A stretch of DNA of 57,241 nucleotides, taken from assembly GCA_051024685.1 (NCBI GenBank), contig JAZHPA010000016.1:1-57241 (forward strand), read 5' to 3'. Within the stretch, counting starts at the first letter, position 1; every line of letters begins with the position of its first letter. Source of the stretch: UBA12545 sp051024685 (GTDB taxonomy: Bacteria > Bacillota > DSM-521 > Neomoorellales > Neomoorellaceae). The translations under genes were made by a program, and so were the position numbers. Shown piece after piece: positions 50,338-57,241 of this stretch. The notes below the pieces were generated by a model. That model had not been told where the DNA came from, made no database searches, and worked only from the letters and a program-made list of their open reading frames with translations.

Positions 50338-51861
50338 TCATCCTTGCGCCGGCGTGCTGAAGATCCCTTTGAACTCCTGGATGGCGGTCTTTAAACTGTC
50401 CTCTACTTCTGGAGTAAGCTCCTTCTTGTCCCGGATGCCGGCCAAAATCTCCGGGTGTTGGGAGCGCAGGTAGCGGAGGAATTCAGCTTCAAAGGGGCGC
50501 ACCCTCTCCAAGGGCAGGTCATCCAAGTAGCCGTTGACCGCCGTATAAATGACCACCACCTGCTCCTCCACCGGCATGGGCTGGTATTGGTCCTGCTTGA
50601 GAATTTCGACCATGCGCTCGCCGCGGGCCAGCCGGGCCTGGGTGGCCTTGTCCAGGTCGGAGCCGAACTGGGCAAAGGCCGCCAGCTCGCGGTACTGGGC
50701 CAGGTCGAGGCGCAGTCGTCCGGCCACCTGCTTCATGGCCTTAATCTGAGCCGCACCGCCCACCCGGGAGACGGAGAGGCCCACGTTAATGGCCGGCCTC
50801 ACACCCGCATAGAAAAGGTCGGATTCTAAGTAGATCTGGCCGTCGGTTATGGAGATCACGTTGGTGGGAATATAGGCGGATACGTCGCCCGCCTGGGTCT
50901 CGATGATGGGCAGGGCGGTAAGGGAGCCCCCACCCATTTCTTCCGAAAGGCGGGCTGCCCTCTCCAGCAGCCGGGAGTGGAGGTAAAAGACGTCTCCGGG
51001 ATAGGCCTCGCGTCCGGGCGGCCGGCGAAGGAGCAAAGACAGCTCGCGATAAGCCGCAGCATGTTTCGAGAGGTCGTCGTAAATGCAGAGCACATCCCGG
51101 TGCTGTTCGTACATGAAATATTCGCCCATGGCACAGCCGGCATAAGGGGCAATATACAGCAAGGGAGCCGGCTCGCTGGCCGTAGCCGATACTACGATGG
51201 TATAGTCCATGGCCCCGGCCTCCTCCAGGCTGCGCACCACACCCGCCACCGTGGAAGCCTTCTGGCCGATGGCTACATAGATACAAATAACATCTTGCCC
51301 CTTTTGATTGATAATGGTGTCTACGGCGATGGCCGTTTTCCCCGTCTGCCGGTCGCCGATGATTAACTCTCGCTGCCCGCGGCCGATAGGTATCATGGAA
51401 TCGATGGCTTTGAGCCCGGTCTGCAGAGGCGTATTCACCGGCCGGCGGTAGATAACACCGGGGGCGGGGGACTCGACCGGCCGAAAGCGTTCCGTCTTAA
51501 TGGGCCCCTTGCCGTCGAGGGGCTGTCCCAGGGGATTCACCACCCGCCCTATAAGGGCCTCACCCACCGGCACCTCAGTGATGCGTCCCGTGCGCTTTAC
51601 CCGGTCTCCTTCTTTGATATGGTTGTAGGGTCCCAAGATAACGCAACCCACATTATCCTCTTCCAGATTGAGGGCCATGCCGTAGACGCCGCCGGGAAAC
51701 TCCAGCAGCTCACCGGCCATGGCCTGCTCCAGGCCGTAAACGCGGGCAATACCGTCCCCTACTTGGGTCACGATCCCTACCTCGGCGACTTCCACCTCGG
51801 CCTCGTACTGCTCGATCTGGCTTTTCAAGATGCTGGTAATTTCGTCGGGACGTATGCTCAA
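50338..51861 (-). CDS. atpA: ATP synthase alpha subunit
   Basis: 507 residues; the regulatory nucleotide-binding F1 subunit. P-loop IIGDRQTGKTAIAVDTIINQ; VAIGQKASTVAGVVRSLEEA; arginine finger region SVSRVGGAAQIKAMKQVAGR. TTG 51861, with GAGGTGAAGAG upstream. Normal length. Confidence 0.97.
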   Translation of the reverse strand: MSIRPDEITSILKSQIEQYEAEVEVAEVGIVTQVGDGIARVYGLEQAMAGELLEFPGGVYGMALNLEEDNVGCVILGPYNHIKEGDRVKRTGRITEVPVGEALIGRVVNPLGQPLDGKGPIKTERFRPVESPAPGVIYRRPVNTPLQTGLKAIDSMIPIGRGQRELIIGDRQTGKTAIAVDTIINQKGQDVICIYVAIGQKASTVAGVVRSLEEAGAMDYTIVVSATASEPAPLLYIAPYAGCAMGEYFMYEQHRDVLCIYDDLSKHAAAYRELSLLLRRPPGREAYPGDVFYLHSRLLERAARLSEEMGGGSLTALPIIETQAGDVSAYIPTNVISITDGQIYLESDLFYAGVRPAINVGLSVSRVGGAAQIKAMKQVAGRLRLDLAQYRELAAFAQFGSDLDKATQARLARGERMVEILKQDQYQPMPVEEQVVVIYTAVNGYLDDLPLERVRPFEAEFLRYLRSQHPEILAGIRDKKELTPEVEDSLKTAIQEFKGIFSTPAQG

Positions 51862-51879
51862 GGGCTCTTCACCTCTCTG

Positions 51880-52422
51880 TCACTTAACCTCCAGGCGCTG
51901 CAGGCGGTCCTTCAAGAGCTCCAGGCGTTTCTTTACGCTGGCGTCCATGACGCGGTCCCCCACCTTTAGCACCATGCCTCCCATGATTCCCTCGCTTAAC
52001 CGGTTGTGGAGGCGGATTCGCCGTCCCGTAAGGCGGCTCAGGCGTTCTTCCAGGCGGGAGAACACATCGGCCGGCAAAGGCAAACTCGTGATGACTTCGG
52101 CCTCCAGAATCCCTTCCGCCAGGTCGACCAGCTGCTGCAATTGCCGGACCATTTGGGGCAGCAGGCGCTCGCGCCTTTTGTCCAGCACCGTGTACAGGAA
52201 ATTACGCGTTTCCTTCCGGAGGTCCGGAAAAAGGCTGGCCAATAATTTCTTTTTCTCTCTAGCCGGTATTAACTGGTGGTACAAAATACGGCCCACCTGC
52301 GGATCGGAGTTGACCGTGGAAACCACCTGGTCCAGCTCTTCCTTAACTTCCGCCAGCACGCCCCTTTCCCTGGCCAAGGCAAAGAGGGCCTGAGCGTAGC
52401 GCCTGGCAACCTTCAAACTCAT
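51880..52422 (-). CDS. atpH: ATP synthase delta subunit
   Basis: 180 residues with the helical N-terminal domain (RRYAQALFALARERGVLAEV) and the C-terminal LSRLTGRRIRLHNRLSEGIM GGMVLKVGDRVMDASVKKRL. ATGA overlap with atpF. Confidence 0.95.
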   Translation of the reverse strand: MSLKVARRYAQALFALARERGVLAEVKEELDQVVSTVNSDPQVGRILYHQLIPAREKKKLLASLFPDLRKETRNFLYTVLDKRRERLLPQMVRQLQQLVDLAEGILEAEVITSLPLPADVFSRLEERLSRLTGRRIRLHNRLSEGIMGGMVLKVGDRVMDASVKKRLELLKDRLQRLEVK

Positions 52423-52925
52423 TGCAATCTCTCCACTTCAGCCAGGGATTCCTCCAGAAGCCGCTTCTGGTCCTCGGCGGTCAGGGATTTGTTAATGATT
52501 TTCTCGGCCACCAATATCGCGAGACCGGCAGCCTCATCCCGGATGGCGGCCAGGGCTTTGGCCTTCTCCCCGGCAATTTCTGCCCGCGCCTGTTCCAAGG
52601 TACGGCTGGCCTCTTCCTTCGCTCGCTTTACGATATCTTCCCGCATTTCCTCGCCCAGCCGGGTGGCCCGGTCAATGATGGCCTGGGCTTCCTGGCGAGC
52701 CCCTGCCAGCTGGTTCTCGTACTCCTGTAACATCCTTTCGGCCTTTTCTTTAGCCAGTGCAGCGTCCTGCAGGGAGCCTTCTATTTTAGCCTCCCGCTCG
52801 GCAAGGATTTTGCCAAGGGGTTTATATAGCAGAACATAAAGGACCCCCATGACGATCAGGAGATCCAGGACTTGCCACAGGAAAGTCCAAAAATTAAAAT
52901 TAAGGGCTTGGAAAATAGCCTCCAA
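52419..52925 (-). CDS. atpF: ATP synthase b subunit
   Basis: 168 residues: one membrane helix (FWTFLWQVLDLLIVMGVLYV) then a long charged coiled coil (AEREAKIEGSLQDAALAKEK on). TTG 52925 is preceded by AAGGGGG at 8 nt; the open frame further up passes through the hairpin 52961-52997 and is not used. Confidence 0.93.
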   Translation of the reverse strand: MEAIFQALNFNFWTFLWQVLDLLIVMGVLYVLLYKPLGKILAEREAKIEGSLQDAALAKEKAERMLQEYENQLAGARQEAQAIIDRATRLGEEMREDIVKRAKEEASRTLEQARAEIAGEKAKALAAIRDEAAGLAILVAEKIINKSLTAEDQKRLLEESLAEVERLQ

Positions 52926-52960
52926 AGGTTCGACCCCCTTCTGCGAACACCTGATGGGAG

Positions 52961-52997
52961 GGGCGAACAAGAAGGACGATTCCTTACCTGTTCGCCC
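52961..52997. terminator. Hairpin between atpE and atpF, terminator-shaped on the plus strand
   Basis: GGGCGAACA/TGTTCGCCC stem. On the plus strand it is followed by TCTTTTTTTC, so it could stop antisense transcripts. On the atp mRNA (minus) it is a plain intercistronic hairpin that could protect or separate the atpE message, whose product is needed in excess. Confidence 0.6.
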
Positions 52998-53008
52998 TCT
53001 TTTTTTCT

Positions 53009-53233
53009 TTAAAGTTTGGTCCACATCAGGATGGCAATAACAAAGGAGAAGAGCGTCAGGGCTTCCATAAAAGCCAGGGCCAGGAGCAGAGTAGTCCGGA
53101 TGTTTCCCGCAGCCTCTGGCTGCCGGGCGATGCCCTCCATGGCCCGGGCGGAAGCGTTGCCTTGTCCCAAGGCAGAACCCAGAGCTGGCAGGCCGATGGC
53201 CAGGGCAACACCGATGAAGCCGAGAGCTGTCAT
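53009..53233 (-). CDS. atpE: ATP synthase c subunit
   Basis: 74 residues forming a two-helix hairpin with the conserved ARQPEA loop. The ion-binding carboxylate is Glu57 (ALAFMEALTLF). Gln24 (LGQG) matches the Na+-type position 32, but the residue after the Glu is Ala58 where Na+-specific rings have Ser or Thr, so proton coupling is the more likely reading. Good AGGGAGG site. Confidence 0.95.
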   Translation of the reverse strand: MTALGFIGVALAIGLPALGSALGQGNASARAMEGIARQPEAAGNIRTTLLLALAFMEALTLFSFVIAILMWTKL

Positions 53234-53271
53234 GATTTTCCCTCCCTTTCTGCGTTATTCCGGCCCTAAAA

Positions 53272-53961
53272 TTAATGGCCGTGAAGGAAATTGGCTATAT
53301 AGGTAACGGTTAAAAGGGTGAAAATAAAAGCCTGAATGAGGCCCATGATCACTCCCAGGAGCATAATGGGGGTGGGCACAAGAAAGGGTACTAAAATAAT
53401 CAGAATAGTTACCACCATTTCTTCCCCGAACATATTGCCGAAAAGACGGAGGGAGAGGGATACGGGCTTGACCAACTCTTCGATAACATTAAGGGGAAAC
53501 ATGAAGGGAGCAGGTGAAAAGAAATGTTTGATATATCCCTTCAATCCTTTTTTGCGGATAGCAATCAGTTGAACAAGGACAATGGTAGTAACCCCGAAGG
53601 CCGCGGTAGTGCTCAAATCCATGGTGGGCGGTTTCATGCCGGGGATAAACCATGAGAGGTTGAGGGAAAGGATGAAGATAAAGAGGGTAGCCACCAGGGG
53701 AAGGTATTTCCGGCCTTCCTTACCCGCGACCTCCTCCAGGAGCCCTAAAATAAATTCCAACACCATCTCCAGGATATGCTGGACGCCCCGGGGCACAAAC
53801 TGGAGCCTCCGGGTGGCCACAAAAACCCCCAGGAAAAGGAGGGCCATGATTATCCAGGTGTTGACCACCGTGGAATACACGGGAATAGATCCTAGATGAA
53901 ATACCACGTGGGGCCGGACATGCTCCATAACGGTAGCCAACTGGTGCAGCTTGTCTGCCAT
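53272..53961 (-). CDS. atpB: ATP synthase a subunit
   Basis: 229 residues, about five helices: RGVQHILEMVLEFILGLLEE, FIFILSLNLSWFIPGMKPPT, SLRLFGNMFGEEMVVTILII with the essential Arg, and GLIQAFIFTLLTVTYIANFL. ATG 53961 is chosen; the frame beyond to 54102 is a repeat-derived extension absent from the family. Confidence 0.94.
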   Translation of the reverse strand: MADKLHQLATVMEHVRPHVVFHLGSIPVYSTVVNTWIIMALLFLGVFVATRRLQFVPRGVQHILEMVLEFILGLLEEVAGKEGRKYLPLVATLFIFILSLNLSWFIPGMKPPTMDLSTTAAFGVTTIVLVQLIAIRKKGLKGYIKHFFSPAPFMFPLNVIEELVKPVSLSLRLFGNMFGEEMVVTILIILVPFLVPTPIMLLGVIMGLIQAFIFTLLTVTYIANFLHGH

Positions 53962-53989
53962 AAGACGAATCCCCCCAAAAAAGGGTAGA

Positions 53990-54215
53990 CGCTTCCGAAG
54001 CATTCCCCAAGTCGGGGCGCCGGCTCCGGCTCCTGATGAGCTTACCGGCGATCCGTATGGCTCACCCTCACCCTCCGGCGGGGTTCCCGGCCCATTCGAC
54101 ATCCTGTCTCAGTAGCCGGCCTCGGGCCTCCATGCCCTCAGCCCGGCCTCCGGGCTCGGTCTCGCCAACGGCTCGCAAGGCTCACCCAAAGTCGCCTCCT
54201 GCCAGCATCTCCAAC
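53990..54215. repeat. Repeat segment inside the atp operon, related to the MITE interior
   Basis: Blocks here match the interior of the MITE family: CTCCGGCGGGGTTCCCGGCC is in copy B (18070-18091); ATTCGACATCCTGTCTCAGT matches the end of copy D; GGCCTCGGGCCTCC is similar to copy C. The terminal CTGAGTTATCCCCA repeats are missing, so it is a truncated copy or a different member. It lengthens the atpI-atpB gap to nearly 300 nt. No terminator is seen, so the operon may still be read through. Confidence 0.6.
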
Positions 54216-54257
54216 ATTATTCATATTTCCTTCGGAAGTACCAAAGGGTATCTTGCC

Positions 54258-54698
54258 TCAAGCTTTGCGCCAGACCAGGAAAAAAGCTTCCACTAAATAA
54301 CTCAACATCTGCAAAAGAAGGCCGCTTAAGACGCCCAGCAGAAAAGACGGTCCCCCAACCGCGGCCAGCAGGAGGAGGGCCAAAAATAAACCCATACGGA
54401 TCAACGCCCGGCGCAAAAACACGTTTTGGGCCTCGCCGGGTGTCAAACCCTCCGCACCTTCCACCGACCGGACTAACCACATATAGAAGCCCAGGCTTAC
54501 GGGCAGGGCTGCCACCACCCCTGCACTGTAGAGGGGCTGATGGGCCAGCAAACCCACGGCAGCCAGGACTACTCCTAAGACCAGCATCCTGCGCGCAGTA
54601 GTACGCCCTTCGCGCAAGGCATGAGCCTCTATCGGGCTGGAAGCTTGTTCCTTATCCCGCCCCAGCCCGTCATTTCTTCTTCTTTTTCTCCAGTTCAT
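54258..54698 (-). CDS. atpI: ATP synthase subunit I
   Basis: 146 residues, four hydrophobic helices after a basic N-terminus (LVLGVVLAAVGLLAHQPLYS; ALIRMGLFLALLLLAAVGGP). An AtpI-type assembly factor for the c ring and possibly Mg2+ entry. It overlaps the AtpZ-type gene by 29 nt. Confidence 0.85.
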   Translation of the reverse strand: MNWRKRRRNDGLGRDKEQASSPIEAHALREGRTTARRMLVLGVVLAAVGLLAHQPLYSAGVVAALPVSLGFYMWLVRSVEGAEGLTPGEAQNVFLRRALIRMGLFLALLLLAAVGGPSFLLGVLSGLLLQMLSYLVEAFFLVWRKA

Positions 54699-54912
54699 TT
54701 TCTTCCAGGGCGCCGATCTCCTTGACCAAGCTATAAAAGCCCAGCCCTACACCCAGCAGGGCCCCCAAAACCATTAGCCAGGGAGAGGTGCCCAGCCGGC
54801 GATCCAGCCACCTCCCCAGTCCCAAGCCCAAAAATATGCTGACCCCCATGGTGATTCCCAGGGAGATGGCCAGATTAGCGTACTTGGCGTAATTCCATAA
54901 GTCTTTGGGCAT
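54670..54912 (-). CDS. atpZ: AtpZ/AtpI-type small membrane protein
   Basis: 80 residues with two helices (NLAISLGITMGVSIFLGLGL; LMVLGALLGVGLGFYSLVKE) joined by GRWLDRRLGTSP, matching the AtpZ family, and a lysine-rich tail. First gene of the operon. Role: helper in F0 assembly, by family knowledge. Confidence 0.85.
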   Translation of the reverse strand: MPKDLWNYAKYANLAISLGITMGVSIFLGLGLGRWLDRRLGTSPWLMVLGALLGVGLGFYSLVKEIGALEENELEKKKKK

Positions 54913-55031
54913 AGGTATGGGCCCAGGGTAAAAAATGGTTCCCCTAAAAGTCTTTTCCCCCGGCCTGCTTTTTATACTTCCACAGATAGAAGGTATTCGC
55001 CTTTTTTACCCAGAATCCTCTTTCGCAAGCT

Positions 55032-56210
55032 CTAAATTTGTGTTTTTCCCCCTTCGCTCGGGGGGACAAATTCCGCCGGGCGGACAATGCTCAGGCCGAA
55101 ATAGTAGCGCAAGAAACCCCGGATGCGCCTGGCGGCCAGGCCATCCCCATAGGGGTTAACCGCCTGGGCCATCCTCAAGTATTTACGCCGGTCATCCAGC
55201 AGTTCCCGCACCTTGGCCACAATCTGCTCCCGGTCGGTCCCCACCAGGCATACTGTTCCCGCCCGGACGGCTTCAGGCCGCTCGGTCACTTCCCGGAGTA
55301 CCAGTACCGGCTTGCCCAGGGCCGGGGCCTCTTCCTGCAGCCCTCCGGAGTCCGTCAGCACCAAATAAGAGCGGGCCATAAGGTTGACAAAAGGCTCGTA
55401 GTCCAGAGGCTCAATAAGGTGGATGCCCGGGCACCCCTCCAGGATCTCCTGCGCCCGGCTGCGCACCCGGGGGTTCTTGTGCACTGGCAACACGATTTCT
55501 ACATCCGGGTAGAGCCCCTTTATCTCCCGCAGGGCCCAGAAAATATCCACCAACGGGCGGCCCCAGTTCTCCCGGCGGTGGGCGGTAACCAGTATCAGCC
55601 GCTTGTTGAAGTCCAACCCCGCCAGCAGGGGATCTTGAAAGAGGTAATCCTCCCGCACCGTTGCCTTGAGGGCATCGATGACCGTATTGCCGGTTACATA
55701 GATGCGATCCGCCGGTACCGCTTCCTCCAGGAGATTCTGCCTGGCCTGAGCCGTGGGAGCAAAATGGAGGTCGGCCAGGGCTGCGGTAAGTCGCCGGTTC
55801 ATCTCTTCCGGGTAGGGGGCATATTTATCCCGAGTCCGCAACCCCGCCTCCACATGCCCCACTGCCACCTGCCGGTAAAAGGAGGCCAAGGCGGCCACAA
55901 AGGTAGTCGTGGTATCACCGTGAACCAAAACCATGTCCGGCCGCTCCTGATCCAGGACGCGGGTCAGCCCCTCTAGGGCCCGGATGGTTACTTCCTCCAG
56001 GCTCTGCCGGGGCCGCATAATGTTTAAATCATATTGGGGTTCGATGGCGAAGAGCTTTAGCACCTGATCCAGCATTTCCCGGTGCTGGGCGGTAACCGCC
56101 ACCAAACAGGTGAATTCTTCCGGATATTTCCTGAGCTCCTGCACTACGGGAGCCATTTTGATGGCTTCGGGTCGGGTCCCGAAAACGACCAGTATTTTAA
56201 TGGGCGGCAA
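55032..56210 (-). CDS. wecB: UDP-N-acetylglucosamine 2-epimerase (non-hydrolysing)
   Basis: 392 residues. Interconverts UDP-GlcNAc and UDP-ManNAc for wall polymers or surface glycans. VVFGTRPEAIKMAPVVQEL, LVHGDTTTTFVAALASFY, VGHVEAGLRT and LTDSGGLQEEAPALGKPVL are the family's active-site motifs. It could supply ManNAc for the secondary wall polymer that SLH proteins bind, but that link is inference. 120 nt upstream of atpZ. Confidence 0.95.
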   Translation of the reverse strand: MPPIKILVVFGTRPEAIKMAPVVQELRKYPEEFTCLVAVTAQHREMLDQVLKLFAIEPQYDLNIMRPRQSLEEVTIRALEGLTRVLDQERPDMVLVHGDTTTTFVAALASFYRQVAVGHVEAGLRTRDKYAPYPEEMNRRLTAALADLHFAPTAQARQNLLEEAVPADRIYVTGNTVIDALKATVREDYLFQDPLLAGLDFNKRLILVTAHRRENWGRPLVDIFWALREIKGLYPDVEIVLPVHKNPRVRSRAQEILEGCPGIHLIEPLDYEPFVNLMARSYLVLTDSGGLQEEAPALGKPVLVLREVTERPEAVRAGTVCLVGTDREQIVAKVRELLDDRRKYLRMAQAVNPYGDGLAARRIRGFLRYYFGLSIVRPAEFVPPSEGGKTQI

Positions 56211-56229
56211 AGGACAAAGCCTCCCCGTG

Positions 56230-56538
56230 TCAAGCTAGATAACCCTTGCGCCGGAGCTTGTCTACATGCTCCTCCAAGGCTTGCTGAATATCCACGCCGT
56301 AGTGTTCTTCCAAAACAAACATAAGGGATACGGCGGTTTGGGCCACGTCCAGGAGTTCCCGGGTGATGGCCCGCATAACCTCCTGCTCTTCCACCTGTAT
56401 CTTCTCACCGCTCATGCCCCTCAACTTGCCTATGGCCTGGGCCAGCTCCCCGGCCTCCTCCATAAGCTTCAGGGCGGTAGACTCCATGGTGGGGGTAAGC
56501 TTATTGAGGCGCGGAAGGGCGATAATCTTCTGCTGCAC
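56230..56538 (-). CDS. MazG-like nucleotide pyrophosphohydrolase domain protein
   Basis: 102 residues of the all-alpha NTP-PPase superfamily: LMEEAGELAQAIGKLRGM with the metal-binding EExxE and ITRELLDVAQTAVSLMFVLE with the ExxD. Single-domain, like those that hydrolyse dCTP, dUTP or damaged NTPs. It lies 4 nt from the dCMP deaminase gene, fitting a dNTP-pool role. Confidence 0.85.
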   Translation of the reverse strand: MQQKIIALPRLNKLTPTMESTALKLMEEAGELAQAIGKLRGMSGEKIQVEEQEVMRAITRELLDVAQTAVSLMFVLEEHYGVDIQQALEEHVDKLRRKGYLA

Positions 56539-56542
56539 GAGC

Positions 56543-57031
56543 TTATTCCTCCCCCGGTGCGGACAAAGCTCCCGGCTCTTCCAGCCCGGCCAGCCAGTCT
56601 CGTAAAGAAACGGCTATCCGGGTAAGCCCTATTCCGCTGAATTCCAGCAACTCCAAGGCATAAGGGTGCGGGCAGTAGTCGGTTTCGTAGTAGATGTGCC
56701 TGATGCCGGCTTGAATGATGAGCTTGACGCAGTGGAGGCAGGGGAAATGGGTTACATATAGTTCGGCGCCCTCGGTGGCTATGCCGAAACGGGCGCACTG
56801 GATCAAGGCGTTGGCCTCGGCATGGACCGTCCGGATACAGTGCCCGTCCTCCATCTTGCACCCTACATCGATACAATGTACTTCCCCGGAGACGGAGCCG
56901 TTATATCCGGTCGCCACCACGCGCTTGTCCCGGGTAATCACACACCCCACTTGCAGACGAGGGCAAGTAGAGCGGGAGGCCAAGAGTTTAGCTTGGGCCA
57001 TGAAATACTGGTGCCAGGGCAAACGCCGCAT
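56543..57031 (-). CDS. comEB: dCMP deaminase (ComEB-like)
   Basis: 162 residues. Makes dUMP from dCMP for thymidylate synthesis. Zinc and catalytic motifs: TVHAEANALIQCARFG (HAE) and VTHFPCLHCVKLIIQAGIRH (PCxxC). Full length. In Firmicutes the gene commonly stands upstream of wecB and atp genes, as here. Confidence 0.94.
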   Translation of the reverse strand: MRRLPWHQYFMAQAKLLASRSTCPRLQVGCVITRDKRVVATGYNGSVSGEVHCIDVGCKMEDGHCIRTVHAEANALIQCARFGIATEGAELYVTHFPCLHCVKLIIQAGIRHIYYETDYCPHPYALELLEFSGIGLTRIAVSLRDWLAGLEEPGALSAPGEE

Positions 57032-57111
57032 GGATCTCCTCTCCTCCCCAGGGGGCTTCCGTACAGCAAGAGTGTACCACTGTTACGCCGGTAAGGCAAC
57101 GGGCAAAAATC

Positions 57112-57241
57112 CTGAGGGATCCCCAGTTTTGATCCCAGGCCGGCTTGGCTTTCGCTCGCTCCGGAAACCCTCGCGGACCAAACTAGCGCTTGGCTCAAGG
57201 CTCCGGCAGGCTTCCCGGCAAATTCGACCTCCTGTCTCAGT
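57112..57241. repeat. MITE copy D, left half only
   Basis: Begins CTGAGGGATCCCCAG and continues CAGGCCGGCTTGGCTTTCGC, CCAAACTAGCGCTTGGCTCA and ATTCGACCTCCTGTCTCAGT to the window edge. It matches the left part of copies B and C. The preceding 9 bases (GCAAAAATC) would be one target duplication; the partner is outside. Confidence 0.8.

Noticed and set aside
53962..54102. An in-frame N-terminal extension of AtpB
   Set aside because: It is made of the repeat sequence and ends before the normal family start MADKLHQLATVMEHVRP.
1..57241. CRISPR arrays, rRNA genes, replication origin
   Set aside because: I saw no regularly spaced short direct repeats, no rRNA sequence and no DnaA-box cluster in the window.

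Overview
The window reads as a 57 kb piece of a GC-rich, endospore-forming, probably thermophilic and anaerobic Firmicute; the Moorella / Thermanaeromonas group is my best guess. The grounds are spoIIE with Spo0A-like boxes, ywmB and murA beside the atp operon, SLH and copper-amine-oxidase-like stalk surface proteins, a molybdate transporter behind a Moco-type riboswitch, and many TTG/GTG starts. The placement is inferred from gene content and not from any search. Both ends lie inside copies of one dispersed repeat, as expected if an assembly broke at repeats.

Region by region: (1) 1-3.8 kb: tilS and spoIIE, minus strand. (2) 4-14 kb: a cell-surface locus, all minus strand: a three-SLH protein, a small secreted protein behind a putative transcription attenuator, a TolC-like protein, a 1057-residue exported stalk protein, and an ECF sigma / anti-sigma pair. 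Each of the last two genes has an AAC-N16-CGT promoter, so the pair looks autoregulated. hicA and PIN toxin remnants lie in between. (3) 14-18.3 kb: decayed mobile DNA: a duplicated 3' part of tRNA-Glu brackets hicBA, a broken second hicB and a broken tyrosine integrase; then tRNA-Glu, tRNA-Met, an ISL3-type transposase and a complete MITE. (4) 18.3-24.4 kb: modABC-like transporter behind the riboswitch, continuing into glcD/glcF-type oxidase genes, then a second complete MITE. (5) 24.8-31.8 kb: a GntR/HutC-centred catabolic locus (AtuA-like, DUF4387, sodium symporter on one side; class-I amidotransferase, TRAP-like permease and a small membrane protein on the other) with shared GTTATAAC-type operators. 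(6) 32-39 kb: sucrose-phosphate-synthase-like and phosphatase genes, a two-gene split sigma factor (RsoA/SigO type) with a decayed paralogue, two small drug/metabolite transporters, VanW and an L,D-transpeptidase. (7) 39-47.4 kb: adenine deaminase, a guanine riboswitch with a purine permease, lpdD-ubiX, ppx, an S1-domain protein, murA and ywmB. (8) 47.5-57 kb: complete F-type ATP synthase operon (atpZ-I-B-E-F-H-A-G-D-C), wecB, a MazG-like gene and dCMP deaminase.

The most unusual items are the MITE family (about 265 bp, 14-bp terminal inverted repeats, 9-bp target duplications visible at both complete copies), the attenuator-like leader of the surface protein at 5.6-6.2 kb with mutually exclusive pairings, the tRNA-Glu element remnant, the split sigma pair, and the AtuA/DUF4387/amidotransferase/TRAP locus.
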